A stretch of 34,807 nucleotides of DNA, from assembly GCA_017436325.1 (NCBI GenBank), contig JAFSDI010000038.1, forward strand, positions 1 to 34,807. The letters are read 5' to 3'. The notes beneath the pieces are model-generated. The model worked only from the letters and a program-made list of their open reading frames with translations, was not told where the DNA came from and searched no databases. The position numbers were made by a program, and so were the translations under genes. Source of the DNA: Alphaproteobacteria bacterium (GTDB lineage: Bacteria > Pseudomonadota > Alphaproteobacteria > Rs-D84). Positions 1 through 8,044 of this stretch are shown here, piece after piece (the stretch's first letter is position 1; every line of letters starts with the position of its first letter).

Positions 1-1978
1 CTGTTTTTACATAACCCGTATTGCATGTAAAGCTAGATACTGGACAGTTGAATGAACTTACACTGCACGTTCCACCCTGTGACTGTGTGCCACTATCCTT
101 CGCAGTTGTGTCATACTCACAAGTCGAATTAGCAGGACATTCACTTGTCGCGTTGCCGCTACACGTAACCTCACAATCCTTTACACAACTAGATACACCA
201 CCTGTGTTGTTGTTCGGCGCATTGTAACCACTGTCGCAACCTGTACACATACCGTTGCTTAAGTAATGATCCGTGGCGCACATCGTGGCAACGCAAGTGC
301 TGTCACCACCATATGTTTTCTCACCAGTGACAACAGTCGAACCAGGTACATCATCAACAACGCATTCACGATAGCACTGTGATGCAGTTTGCTCTTCGCA
401 TACATTGTAATCGCCCAGCGTATAACCGTCACTGTTGCCAGCACAACTTACAACACAACTTGAACAACTTGGAGTAGATGTCCCGCCGTTCACTATGTTA
501 TGGTAACCTTCTTTACAACTTGTCTCGTATACACACTGATTGTTTTCAACACTTAATACACAGTTCGCACCAGTGCCAGCATTACACGGTGTACACGCTG
601 ACCACTGCGCAGTGAAGGTCTTAGATTCTGTATAATTCCAAGAGAACTTTTCATTAGGTTGTACAACAGTACTGTCTGTACCAGATACAGCCCAACCAGT
701 GAATGTGTAACCAGACATAGTACAGGTATTGGCCTTAACCGTGTATTCACTGCCATATGTCGCTTTGTTTGGTGATGGGGCAGTCCCACTGCCTTCGCCA
801 CATACATATGTGACATCATATGTATTTGCACCCCATTCAGCAGACACAGCATTAGATGTGCCACTGTACACACCAAGTGTTGCATAATTACAATCAATTT
901 CAGCCAATGCACCAACAACTGTATTATTAGCTAAATTCCAGCCATTGAATGTATAGCCCGTCTTGGTTGTTGCAGATACAAGTGTTGTCTTTTCACCATA
1001 GGTACAAGTTGTATCATTAACAGCAGTACCACCGTTTTCATTATATGCAATCGTGATTATATTGCCAACGCACGCATCACCATTTTCATTTGAGTGATAA
1101 CCATTATTGCATGACCACTTTGCATAAACTTTTACGTCACCAATGCTGCCAGAAGTGATTTGATTTTTTTCATTTTCAAAATTTGCATCTGCATACCAAC
1201 CTACAAAAGTACTGTTCGTGCGTGTTGGATTTGCAAAGTTTATATCAGAACTTTCTATTGTATATGTGGTTGGATTGTTAGCCGAATTTTCACCACCATT
1301 CAATTCATATGAGATATTGTAGTTGATAGCATCGCATGCAACGCCAGAAGCGCTGTCTGTGTATCCTGTGTTACATTCCCACAAGGCGCTAAATTCAATA
1401 AAATCTTTGTCTGAGACACAACCGCCAGCAGGAATCGATGTAGCAATACCATCTTCATCACCAAAATCTTTATTAAGCCAACCGACAAAAGTACTGTTTG
1501 CACGAGTTATATCTTGCGCCGTAGGCAAAATAATTTCATCACTGGTTTCTGTACATGAATATATCGCATTACGTAAATTACCACCGTTTGAATCATATTT
1601 TATTGTAGTAGCATCTGCGGCCGCCCATACAGCTGTTAATGTAATAGTATCATTATTTTCTGTTGTAGCACGACTGATATCATCACCTTCGTCATAATTA
1701 GATACCAGACAAGAATTATTTGACTGTGTTTTACATTCCCAATTCACAAATGTGTAGTCTGTTCTTGAAAAAGTATTATCTGGCGCAGTGCATTCAGAAC
1801 CATAAGTGCATGACACAGGTGTGATGGGGGCATCTCCTGTACCGCCACCAGCGTTATAGCCAATATTAAATGTGTTTGCATTACATTTTGGATTATAAAC
1901 CCCAACATAATCATCAGCAAATACAGTATTTACTGAAAGTACAAACATTATGAAAAATATTTTTAATACGCCAAACAT
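1..1978 (-). CDS. Exported Cys-rich protein with InlB/Listeria-Bacteroides-type repeats (3' end outside window)
   Basis: The reading frame is open from an ATG at 1978 to the window edge (659 codons plus one base), so the C-terminus is missing. It begins with a signal peptide (about 21 residues, ending NTVFA). Next come about five tandem repeat units, roughly residues 30-400, of the type 'Y..NGG ... Y.F.GW ... a.W', for example TFVGWYADANF and YTFTGWAVSG. This is the pattern of the Flg_new/InlB B-repeat family, a beta-rich module of surface proteins. From about residue 400 the protein becomes a Cys-rich tail with many CxxC-like spacings (CTPCNAGTG, CSSCVVSC). An AG-rich ribosome-binding site (GAGAAAG) lies just upstream. 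The likely location is the periplasm or cell surface. The function is unknown: adhesion would be an inference from the repeat type only. Confidence 0.85.
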   Translation of the reverse strand, partial: MFGVLKIFFIMFVLSVNTVFADDYVGVYNPKCNANTFNIGYNAGGGTGDAPITPVSCTYGSECTAPDNTFSRTDYTFVNWECKTQSNNSCLVSNYDEGDDISRATTENNDTITLTAVWAAADATTIKYDSNGGNLRNAIYSCTETSDEIILPTAQDITRANSTFVGWLNKDFGDEDGIATSIPAGGCVSDKDFIEFSALWECNTGYTDSASGVACDAINYNISYELNGGENSANNPTTYTIESSDINFANPTRTNSTFVGWYADANFENEKNQITSGSIGDVKVYAKWSCNNGYHSNENGDACVGNIITIAYNENGGTAVNDTTCTYGEKTTLVSATTKTGYTFNGWNLANNTVVGALAEIDCNYATLGVYSGTSNAVSAEWGANTYDVTYVCGEGSGTAPSPNKATYGSEYTVKANTCTMSGYTFTGWAVSGTDSTVVQPNEKFSWNYTESKTFTAQWSACTPCNAGTGANCVLSVENNQCVYETSCKEGYHNIVNGGTSTPSCSSCVVSCAGNSDGYTLGDYNVCEEQTASQCYRECVVDDVPGSTVVTGEKTYGGDSTCVATMCATDHYLSNGMCTGCDSGYNAPNNNTGGVSSCVKDCEVTCSGNATSECPANSTCEYDTTAKDSGTQSQGGTCSVSSFNCPVSSFTCNTGYVKT

Positions 1979-2036
1979 ATTCTTTCTCACTTTTTATTTG
2001 TTTAACAATCTGTTGATTTATACATATTTTGTAAAA

Positions 2037-2150
2037 TCAATAGAATATTAGTTGGGTGTTATAAAAACCACTAGCATTATTTAGGGCACCATAAATAGCA
2101 GCAATCCGATTTGATACACATATATATGTAAATACTAGTAGTTCCTTCAT
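2037..2150 (-). CDS. Possible 37-aa small ORF upstream of the Cys-rich gene
   Basis: The ATG at 2150 follows a purine-rich GAGAGAAG ribosome-binding site, the same type used by the 854-aa gene that starts at 11889. It opens a 37-codon frame (MKELLVFTYICVSNRIAAIY...) ending at a TGA 58 nt before the Cys-rich gene. The peptide has a short hydrophobic N-terminal half and no recognisable family. It could be a leader peptide or simply chance. Support is limited to the ribosome-binding site and its position. Confidence 0.25.
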   Translation of the reverse strand: MKELLVFTYICVSNRIAAIYGALNNASGFYNTQLIFY

Positions 2151-2410
2151 TTTCTTCTCTCTTCTTTGTGTTTTTCGATTCGGTTTTTTCCTTTTTACGA
2201 AAATATGTCGTTATCTTGTATAACAACACATCAGCTGCAAAGCCCTATATTTCCGCATTTGTTTTGAGATTTTTACCCTCATTTACCTTTCCTTGCTAAT
2301 CATTGTAGAAAATTTCTCGTAAGTCACGCAAGGGAAAAACAGCTTTTATACTTAATAATTTCCTACAAGGGGTATTTTTTATAAATTTATATAAAAAAGT
2401 CTTTGTATGC
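2151..2410. other. Intergenic region, AT-rich, no gene seen
   Basis: This belongs to the 478-base gap between the Cys-rich gene and the DUF1015 gene. I see no protein or structural RNA gene in it. It should hold the promoter for the minus-strand transcript to its left, but I cannot place one with confidence. The one notable signal is an imperfect dyad at 2206-2228 (TGTcGTTAT-cttgt-ATAACaACA) that could be an operator. Confidence 0.4.
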
Positions 2411-2446
2411 ATAATGAAATCCCCCCATTCAATCTGAATGGGGGGG
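2411..2446 (-). terminator. Probable intrinsic terminator after the DUF1015 gene
   Basis: A perfect 10-bp inverted repeat (CCCCCCATTC / GAATGGGGGG, loop of 5) lies 11 bases past the stop codon at 2457. On the minus strand it is followed only by a modest U-rich stretch (AUUUCAUU). Hairpin strength is high and the U-tract is weak. Confidence 0.65.
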
Positions 2447-2456
2447 AGAGAGATTT

Positions 2457-3695
2457 TTAAGATAACTTATGAATTACCAAACCACTGCGTAACTTTGGTT
2501 CAAACCAAGTTGTTTTAGGTGGCATAATATTGCCTGTATCTGCAATATCGATAATTTGACGCATTGTAACAGGATATAGCGCAAATGCAGCAACCATTTC
2601 ACCACTGTCTACACGCTTTTGCAATTCACCCAAGCCACGAATACCACCGACAAAGTCAATACGTTTGCTGGTACGCAAATCGCCTAGATTTAAAATCTTG
2701 TCAAATACCAGGTTTGATAATACTGTAACATCTAATGTTCCAATTGGATCGTTGTCATCGTATGTGCCAGCACGCGCGGTCAATGAATACCATTTGCTAT
2801 CAAGATACATACCAAAGTTATGCAATGCGTTTGGTTTATATATTTCAGCACCTTTTTCAACTATATCGAATGATTCAGATAGTTTATCTAAAAATTCCGC
2901 AGGTGTTAAACCATTCAAGTCCATAACTACACGATTATAATCAATAATGTTTAATTGACTTTCTGGGAAAATTACAGCTAAAAAGAAATTATACTCTTCA
3001 TCACCCGTATGATTTGGGTTTGCAGCACGCTTTTCTGCGCCAACCAATGCAGCCGCAGCAGTACGATGATGACCGTCCGCAACATATAATGCAGGAATAG
3101 AAGCAAATATTTCTGTAATACGTGCGTTTGTTTGTTCGTCACGAATTGCCCAGAATGTGTGACCAAAGCCATCTTCTGCAACAAAATCATATTCTGGTTC
3201 TTGATTCTTTACAATGTTTTCAACAATTTCATTCATTTCATCAACGTCTGGATACGCAAAGAATACTGGTTCAATATTTGCGTTTTGAATACGTACGTGA
3301 ATCATACGATCTTCTTCTTTGTCTTTGCGTGTTAATTCGTGCTTTTTAATTTTACCAGTCATATAATCATCAACGTTCGCCGCAGCAACCAGACCATATT
3401 GAGTGCGACCATTCATTGTCTGGGCATAAATATAATACATTTCTGTATCGTCTTGGGTTAACCAACCACGTTCTTGCCATAATTTAAAGTTTTCAACCGC
3501 TTTGTCATATACAGGTTGTGAATGCTCGTCCGCAATTGGGTCAAAATCTATTTCTGGTTTAATGATATGCAACAAAGATTTTTCACCTGCTTCGGCCTTT
3601 GCCTCTATCGAATTCAGAACATCATACGGACGTGAAGCAACTTCTGCGGCAAGTTCTTTTGGTGGACGAACACCAGCAAATGGTTTGATTTTCAT
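2457..3695 (-). CDS. DUF1015 family protein (COG4198)
   Basis: This 412-aa soluble protein starts with the family's typical N-terminus (KIKPFAGVRPPKE ... SRPYDVLN) and carries the diagnostic central motif YVADGHHRTAAA at about residues 204-215. Length matches the family (about 400-430). The biochemical role is not established. The DGHHR motif recalls the ParB/Srx-like fold of free-serine kinases such as SbnI/SerK, but that is only a suggestive comparison. The start is supported by an AAGGGAAA ribosome-binding site about 5 bases upstream of ATG. It is the last gene of a minus-strand run after the repeat protein and the NMP-kinase-like gene, and a hairpin terminator follows. Confidence 0.9.
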   Translation of the reverse strand: MKIKPFAGVRPPKELAAEVASRPYDVLNSIEAKAEAGEKSLLHIIKPEIDFDPIADEHSQPVYDKAVENFKLWQERGWLTQDDTEMYYIYAQTMNGRTQYGLVAAANVDDYMTGKIKKHELTRKDKEEDRMIHVRIQNANIEPVFFAYPDVDEMNEIVENIVKNQEPEYDFVAEDGFGHTFWAIRDEQTNARITEIFASIPALYVADGHHRTAAAALVGAEKRAANPNHTGDEEYNFFLAVIFPESQLNIIDYNRVVMDLNGLTPAEFLDKLSESFDIVEKGAEIYKPNALHNFGMYLDSKWYSLTARAGTYDDNDPIGTLDVTVLSNLVFDKILNLGDLRTSKRIDFVGGIRGLGELQKRVDSGEMVAAFALYPVTMRQIIDIADTGNIMPPKTTWFEPKLRSGLVIHKLS

Positions 3696-3741
3696 ACTTT
3701 TTCCCTTTGGTTTAGTTTGTTTTCGAAATTTTTATACAGGA

Positions 3742-4302
3742 TTAATTTTCTAATGCTGTCATAATTTCTGACAGATTATTATCTAAATTTCCGCTAACGT
3801 CAACATCAGAAAATTTTATTTTTTTTGCATTGCGTAACCATTCTATGGCAGGTACAGTTACATCAAAGAATGTCTGCAATCGCGCACGAATTATATCTGG
3901 GTTTCTGTCATCTGCGCGGGCAGTACCACTGGCGATACGTTTTTCTATTCTTGCCACCAATGTTTCTGTTGGGACAACAAAATTTAATATATGAATATCG
4001 AATTTATCAGCATAATTTTCAACCAGCCATTTGGCCTGTGACAGCCTGCGCGGAAAACCATCCAACAATATGTCAGTATCATCTTTTAAATTCGCCATCA
4101 GCAATTTAAATAACACATCATCAGGAACCAAATTTCCATCCGATATTATCTTGTGAATATTAGAATCAGATGGTAATGCGCGCAACAATGCGCCAACACC
4201 AATATAATTATAAGGGTGCATACCCATCAGCATTTTTGCAAATGTGCCCTTGCCCACCCCAGGGCCACCAATCAAAACAATTAATTTCTTTTTATTTGCC
4301 AT
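3742..4302 (-). CDS. Adenylate-kinase-like nucleoside monophosphate kinase
   Basis: This 186-aa protein is a P-loop NMP kinase. The Walker A motif GGPGVGKGT is at residues 12-20, the NMP-site loop follows, DGFPR is at 81-85, and a short lid (SGTARADDRNPD) is at about 143-154. It is the short form without the zinc-type lid insert. Family members transfer phosphate from ATP to AMP or another NMP in the cytoplasm. One oddity is that the canonical 'STGDLLR' segment reads GVGALLR, losing the Thr that contacts the AMP base and the Asp. It may therefore be a divergent paralogue with altered specificity rather than the housekeeping Adk, so no symbol is assigned. The start lies inside the 3' end of the repeat-protein gene (11-base overlap), suggesting translational coupling. 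Confidence 0.8.
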   Translation of the reverse strand: MANKKKLIVLIGGPGVGKGTFAKMLMGMHPYNYIGVGALLRALPSDSNIHKIISDGNLVPDDVLFKLLMANLKDDTDILLDGFPRRLSQAKWLVENYADKFDIHILNFVVPTETLVARIEKRIASGTARADDRNPDIIRARLQTFFDVTVPAIEWLRNAKKIKFSDVDVSGNLDNNLSEIMTALEN

Positions 4303-5086
4303 GATTACGATTGTATCTTTCTAGTATTTTTTGCCAACCCTCCTTGAACGGATTTTCCGAAATCAAGATATCACCCTGAATCACCTTTGGTGCATAACGA
4401 AAGTCAGTCAATTGATTTGAATAACAATTAAAACCACTACCTACAATTCGTGGCGCATACTTCAAAGATTTCAACAAATTATGCGCACAATTAAAATATC
4501 CATTAACAATTCGTGGTGCATACTTCAAGGTTTTTAAATAATTGTATGAACACACAAAATATCCATTTGTAAATTCCGGCACACCATACAACGAATTTAA
4601 TTCATTATTACTGCAATCAAAACCATCGCCAATATTAGTTGGCGCATTTTGCAGTGTTTTTAATTTATTGTGATGACAAATAAAGTTTCCCCCAATAAAT
4701 TTATTTTGATTGCATAAAGATACCAGTTGATTATGCGAACAATCAAATTCACCATTAACAAATACAGGTGAATAATTCAAATTTTGTAAATCATTATAAG
4801 AGCAATCAAACCATCCGCCAATAATCCTCGGCCCATTAAACAGCGATATCAATCTGTTATCGTAACAAAAGAAATCACCAGTAACCACCTTAGGCGCACC
4901 ATCTAAATCCCGCAAATTATTATGAGCACAACAAAAGTCACCATTTACAATAACATCAGATAAATTTGGTAATTTTGTTAAGCCAAGATGTGAAATGTCT
5001 ATATTTGAATTAATAACAAAATCACGTGGTAAATCATATAAATTATATTCTTGACCATCTTGCTTAAAACATAATTTTCTTTGCAT
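4292..5086 (-). CDS. Cys/Asn/Leu 21-residue repeat protein, copy 1 (LRR-like)
   Basis: This 264-aa protein consists of about nine tandem 21-residue repeats with the pattern 'CsxNxLxxLxxaPxxvxGxF', for example DCSNNELNSLYGVPEFTNGYF in two parts (DCSNNELNSL / YGVPEFTNGYF). A 50-residue N-terminal cap and a short C-terminal tail flank them. The repeat resembles the short leucine-rich-like repeats found in phage and giant-virus proteins and probably forms a solenoid. No signal peptide or membrane segment is present, so it is likely cytoplasmic. An upstream in-frame ATG at 5110 exists, but a near-perfect promoter (TTGACA/TATAAT, 5138-5111) ends exactly at it. The ATG at 5086 has AAGGA 6 bases upstream, so 5086 is chosen. 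A paralogue follows at 5152-6042. The function is unknown. Confidence 0.85.
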   Translation of the reverse strand: MQRKLCFKQDGQEYNLYDLPRDFVINSNIDISHLGLTKLPNLSDVIVNGDFCCAHNNLRDLDGAPKVVTGDFFCYDNRLISLFNGPRIIGGWFDCSYNDLQNLNYSPVFVNGEFDCSHNQLVSLCNQNKFIGGNFICHHNKLKTLQNAPTNIGDGFDCSNNELNSLYGVPEFTNGYFVCSYNYLKTLKYAPRIVNGYFNCAHNLLKSLKYAPRIVGSGFNCYSNQLTDFRYAPKVIQGDILISENPFKEGWQKILERYNRNHGK

Positions 5087-5110
5087 ATTCTGTCCTTGGT
5101 ATGTATACAT

Positions 5111-5138
5111 ATTATAATCTGCATATAAGCATTGTCAA
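5111..5138 (-). promoter_or_regulatory. Consensus sigma-70 promoter of the copy 1 repeat-protein operon
   Basis: TTGACA (5138-5133), a 16-base spacer and TATAAT (5116-5111) read on the minus strand, a full match to both hexamers. Transcription should start near 5104. That supports translation from the ATG at 5086 and not from the ATG at 5110. It probably drives the repeat protein, the NMP kinase and the DUF1015 gene. Confidence 0.85.
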
Positions 5139-5151
5139 ACATACAACAAAA

Positions 5152-6042
5152 CTATTTTTCTTTTTTATTTATCCGTGCAATACGTTGCATATTTTTTATA
5201 AATTCAAACGCATCGTTAAATGTACGCGCTGTTTGTTTTGCAATCATTGCGTTAAGTTGTTCTTTGTTCAGTCCATCTATGTGCTTATATTTTTTAATGT
5301 ATGCCGGCGCAACAGAATCAACAGAAAAACCATTACCTATACAAATAAAACTGCTGCCTAGATAAACAGGCGCATATTCAAGATTCATTATCTTGTTATA
5401 AGAACAATCTAAATAACCACAAATATATTCTGCAACATACTTTAATGACCCTAAATTATTAAACGAACAATCATACGAACCTTTTACATCTTTTGGGCCG
5501 CCCTTTAATGACACCAACTGATTTACAGAACATAAAAAACTACCATTTGTATAGAACGGCGCGCCATCTAAAGTTTGTAATAAATTTGATGTACAATTAA
5601 AGTCGCCATTAGTATATTTTTGTGCCCCGTCCAAGGATTCAAGATTATTAAAACTGCAATCAAAATTTCTTCCAACTTTTTTGGGGGAATAAACTAAACT
5701 GGACAAGACATTTTCACTGCAATCAAAATTAACACCAATATGTTTTGTGACATAGCGCAATGAACCCAATAAGTTATTAGCGCAATTAAAACTTCCCCCA
5801 ACATATAACCTTGGGGCGCCATATAGTGAACACAAGTTATTATCCGAACAATTAAAATCACCAATAATTATAACATCTGACAAATCAGGCAGATATTCTA
5901 ATTCAAATCCTGATAAATCCAGATGTGCTTCAAGGATAAAATCATACGGCATTTCATATAAATTATAAACCCTGTCACGATACTTTATAAACAAAGTTTC
6001 TTTTTCCTGCCATGGTCGTATGGTTTCTAGATATTTCTTCAT
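5152..6042 (-). CDS. Cys/Asn/Leu 21-residue repeat protein, copy 2 (LRR-like)
   Basis: This 296-aa protein is paralogous to the neighbouring 4292-5086 product. Both share the cap (YNLYEMPYDFIL here, YNLYDLPRDFVI there; then LPDLSDVIIIGDF / LPNLSDVIVNGDF) and the same repeats. About eight repeats run from residue 63 to 240 (DCSFNNLESLDGA..., NCTSNLLQTLDGA...). Unlike copy 1, it ends in a charged helical tail of about 45 residues (EQLNAMIAKQTARTFNDAF ... INKKEK). It has no export signal. The ribosome-binding site is weak and A-rich (AAAAAAGATAAAAA). A promoter whose -35 box lies within the rpsA terminator hairpin can drive it. The two genes are a tandem duplication with diverged C-termini, and the function is unknown. 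Confidence 0.85.
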   Translation of the reverse strand: MKKYLETIRPWQEKETLFIKYRDRVYNLYEMPYDFILEAHLDLSGFELEYLPDLSDVIIIGDFNCSDNNLCSLYGAPRLYVGGSFNCANNLLGSLRYVTKHIGVNFDCSENVLSSLVYSPKKVGRNFDCSFNNLESLDGAQKYTNGDFNCTSNLLQTLDGAPFYTNGSFLCSVNQLVSLKGGPKDVKGSYDCSFNNLGSLKYVAEYICGYLDCSYNKIMNLEYAPVYLGSSFICIGNGFSVDSVAPAYIKKYKHIDGLNKEQLNAMIAKQTARTFNDAFEFIKNMQRIARINKKEK

Positions 6043-6070
6043 TTTTTATCTTTTTTGTTGTTTTTTGTAG

Positions 6071-6098
6071 AAGATATCATAAAAAAAACGCCTGTCAA
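6071..6098 (-). promoter_or_regulatory. Promoter of copy 2, overlapping the rpsA terminator
   Basis: TTGACA (6098-6093), a 16-base spacer and TATCTT (6076-6071) read on the minus strand. The -35 hexamer is part of the 3' half of the rpsA terminator stem and loop, and the spacer contains the terminator U-tract. The predicted start near 6064 leaves a leader of about 22 nt. Confidence 0.6.
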
Positions 6099-6111
6099 TA
6101 AATGACAGGCG
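6081..6111 (-). terminator. Rho-independent terminator of rpsA
   Basis: The stem CGCCTGTCA / TGACAGGCG with a short AT loop is followed on the minus strand by eight U residues. It lies 22 bases past the rpsA stop codon. Confidence 0.93.
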
Positions 6112-6133
6112 AAATATAACTACGACTTTGTAA

Positions 6134-7822
6134 TTATTTTTTGCTGTTTTCAATCGCAGCGCCCAAAATGTCGCCTAAGACAGAACCACTGTCTGCTTCG
6201 TTTGCGAATTCTTTAACAGCCTGCTTTTCCAGCGTGACCTGCAATGCGCGAATAGACAATTTAACTGTATTGTCTTCGACAGATACAACTGATGCTTCGA
6301 CTGAATCACCAATGTTGAATTTGCCTGTATCTTGTTCTGATTTTTCGCGTGACAAGTCTGTACGGCGAATTACACCACGAATGTCATTTGGCAATGCCAA
6401 AATCAATTCATCAGGTGTGATTTCGGAAACAGTTCCGCATACAACAGCGCCCTTCTTGATAGATGCAGCATTGTTTTCTGCGCTTTCTGTCAATTGCTTG
6501 ATACCCAATGTGACACGTTCTTTTTCTGGATTGATATCCAAGATTTTTGCAGTCACTTCTTGGCCACGAACGAATTTTTTCAATTCTTCTTCGTCTAATT
6601 TGTTCCAAGACAAATCAGAAATGTGAACCATACCGTCTAATTCTGGGGTCAATGCAACGAATAAACCGAATTCTGTTGTGTTCTTGATTGGACCTGTAAT
6701 CACATCGCCAACATTGTGAGTTTCTGCAAATTGCTTCCATGGGTTTGGTTGCAACTGTTTATACCCCAATGAAATACGACGTTTTTCCTGGTCGATATCC
6801 AAGACAACAACGTTGATTTCTTGGCCGTTTTGCAAGACTTTACTTGGGTGAATGTTTTTGTTTGTCCATGACAATTCTGACATATGAACCAGACCTTCGA
6901 TATTATTGCCCAAGTCAATAAATGCACCATAGTCTGTCAGTGATGATACCTTGCCTGATACTGTATCGCCAATGTTGAATGCGCGTGAAGCAGTTTCCCA
7001 CGGATCTTCTTCCAATTGTTTCGCACCCAATGAAATACGATGTGATTCAGGATCAAACTGGATAACCTTGACCATAATCTTTTCACCGACATGTACCAGT
7101 TCACGTGGATGATTAATACGCTTCCACGACAGGTCTGTAACATGCAACAAACCATCGATGCCACCCAAATCAATAAAGACACCGTAATCTGTAATATTTT
7201 TAACAGTACCTTCGATAACAGAGCCTAATGAAATGTTCTTCATTGCTTCTTTCTGTGCAGCAGCAATTGCATCAGACTGAATTGCGCGACGTGAAACGAT
7301 TGCATTTGTACGTAAAGCGTCCATCTTTAATACACGGAATTTGTCCGTTAGACCAATCAAAGATTTTGCATCACGAATTGGCTTGTGATCAACCTGTGAT
7401 GATGGCATAAATGCAAACACACCATTGATGTCAACAGTAAAGCCACCACGAACAACATCGATAATCGTACCTTCTGGGTCGATACCTTCGGCAACAGTCT
7501 TTTCCAAGTCCTTCCATGCTTTTTCTGCACGTGCCTTGGTATAAGACAAGACCGCTGTACCTTCGCGCGTTTCGTATCTTTCAACAAAAACATCAATAAT
7601 ATCGCCAACAGATGGAACTGATGCGCCGAATTCTTTTAATGGAACACGACCTTCGGATTTCAGGCCAACATCAACCATTGCAAAATCACCACGGATATCT
7701 TTTACAGTACCCTTGGTCGCGTAACCTTGCAATGTTTCCTGTGAACCATAGTTTTCGTCAAACATCTGGACAAAATCTTCGCCAGATAATGGATTAAATA
7801 AATCTTTGGATAAATCTTTCAT
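6134..7822 (-). CDS. rpsA: 30S ribosomal protein S1
   Basis: This 562-aa protein is built of six tandem S1 (OB-fold) RNA-binding domains, as in alphaproteobacterial S1. Clear domain cores are TDYGVFIDLGGIDGLLHVTD (residues 211-230) and TDYGAFIDLGNNIEGLVHMS (296-315). The first two domains, which in S1 dock on the ribosome, are more diverged. S1 binds mRNA leaders on the 30S subunit and assists initiation on weakly structured or weak-SD messages, relevant here because several genes in the window have poor ribosome-binding sites. Its own ATG at 7822 lacks a strong SD (AAAATTTCTA), common for rpsA. It is transcribed alone, with a strong promoter about 100 bases upstream and an intrinsic terminator. 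Confidence 0.98.
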   Translation of the reverse strand: MKDLSKDLFNPLSGEDFVQMFDENYGSQETLQGYATKGTVKDIRGDFAMVDVGLKSEGRVPLKEFGASVPSVGDIIDVFVERYETREGTAVLSYTKARAEKAWKDLEKTVAEGIDPEGTIIDVVRGGFTVDINGVFAFMPSSQVDHKPIRDAKSLIGLTDKFRVLKMDALRTNAIVSRRAIQSDAIAAAQKEAMKNISLGSVIEGTVKNITDYGVFIDLGGIDGLLHVTDLSWKRINHPRELVHVGEKIMVKVIQFDPESHRISLGAKQLEEDPWETASRAFNIGDTVSGKVSSLTDYGAFIDLGNNIEGLVHMSELSWTNKNIHPSKVLQNGQEINVVVLDIDQEKRRISLGYKQLQPNPWKQFAETHNVGDVITGPIKNTTEFGLFVALTPELDGMVHISDLSWNKLDEEELKKFVRGQEVTAKILDINPEKERVTLGIKQLTESAENNAASIKKGAVVCGTVSEITPDELILALPNDIRGVIRRTDLSREKSEQDTGKFNIGDSVEASVVSVEDNTVKLSIRALQVTLEKQAVKEFANEADSGSVLGDILGAAIENSKK

Positions 7823-7924
7823 TAGAAATTTTCATCAAAGTTTGCCGTCGTCTTGTTTTCTATTATGACGAGGACCTGTGGGGTTAATCGGACTGAAATT
7901 GCGCCCACCCGCAAAATCGCACAT

Positions 7925-7952
7925 ATTATATATTTTTTTTTAGAAAATGCAA
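7925..7952 (-). promoter_or_regulatory. rpsA promoter and start of its roughly 95-nt leader
   Basis: TTGCAT (7952-7947), a 16-base A/T-rich spacer and TATAAT (7930-7925) read on the minus strand. The start is expected near 7918, giving a leader of about 95 nt before the ATG at 7822. A small stem (TCGTC / GACGA) lies midway in this leader. rpsA is autoregulated at translation in other bacteria, and whether this stem takes part is unknown. Confidence 0.75.
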
Positions 7953-7999
7953 GGATTTATTTTATTGCATAACTGGTGAACGGGATTTGAAATTCTATC

Positions 8000-8029
8000 A
8001 AAAAAAACGGGAAAAATTCCCGTTTTTTG
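8000..8029 (-). terminator. Intrinsic terminator of the exported-protein operon
   Basis: The hairpin ACGGGA / TCCCGT with an A-rich loop has T-runs on both sides, so it could act in both directions. It lies directly after the stop codon of the 425-aa exported protein (8045). Confidence 0.9.
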
Positions 8030-8044
8030 TTTATATAAATTCTG

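Noticed and set aside
1323..1697. 124-aa plus-strand ORF antisense to the InlB-like gene
   Set aside because: The minus-strand frame has a signal peptide and clear repeats. The antisense frame is a shadow.
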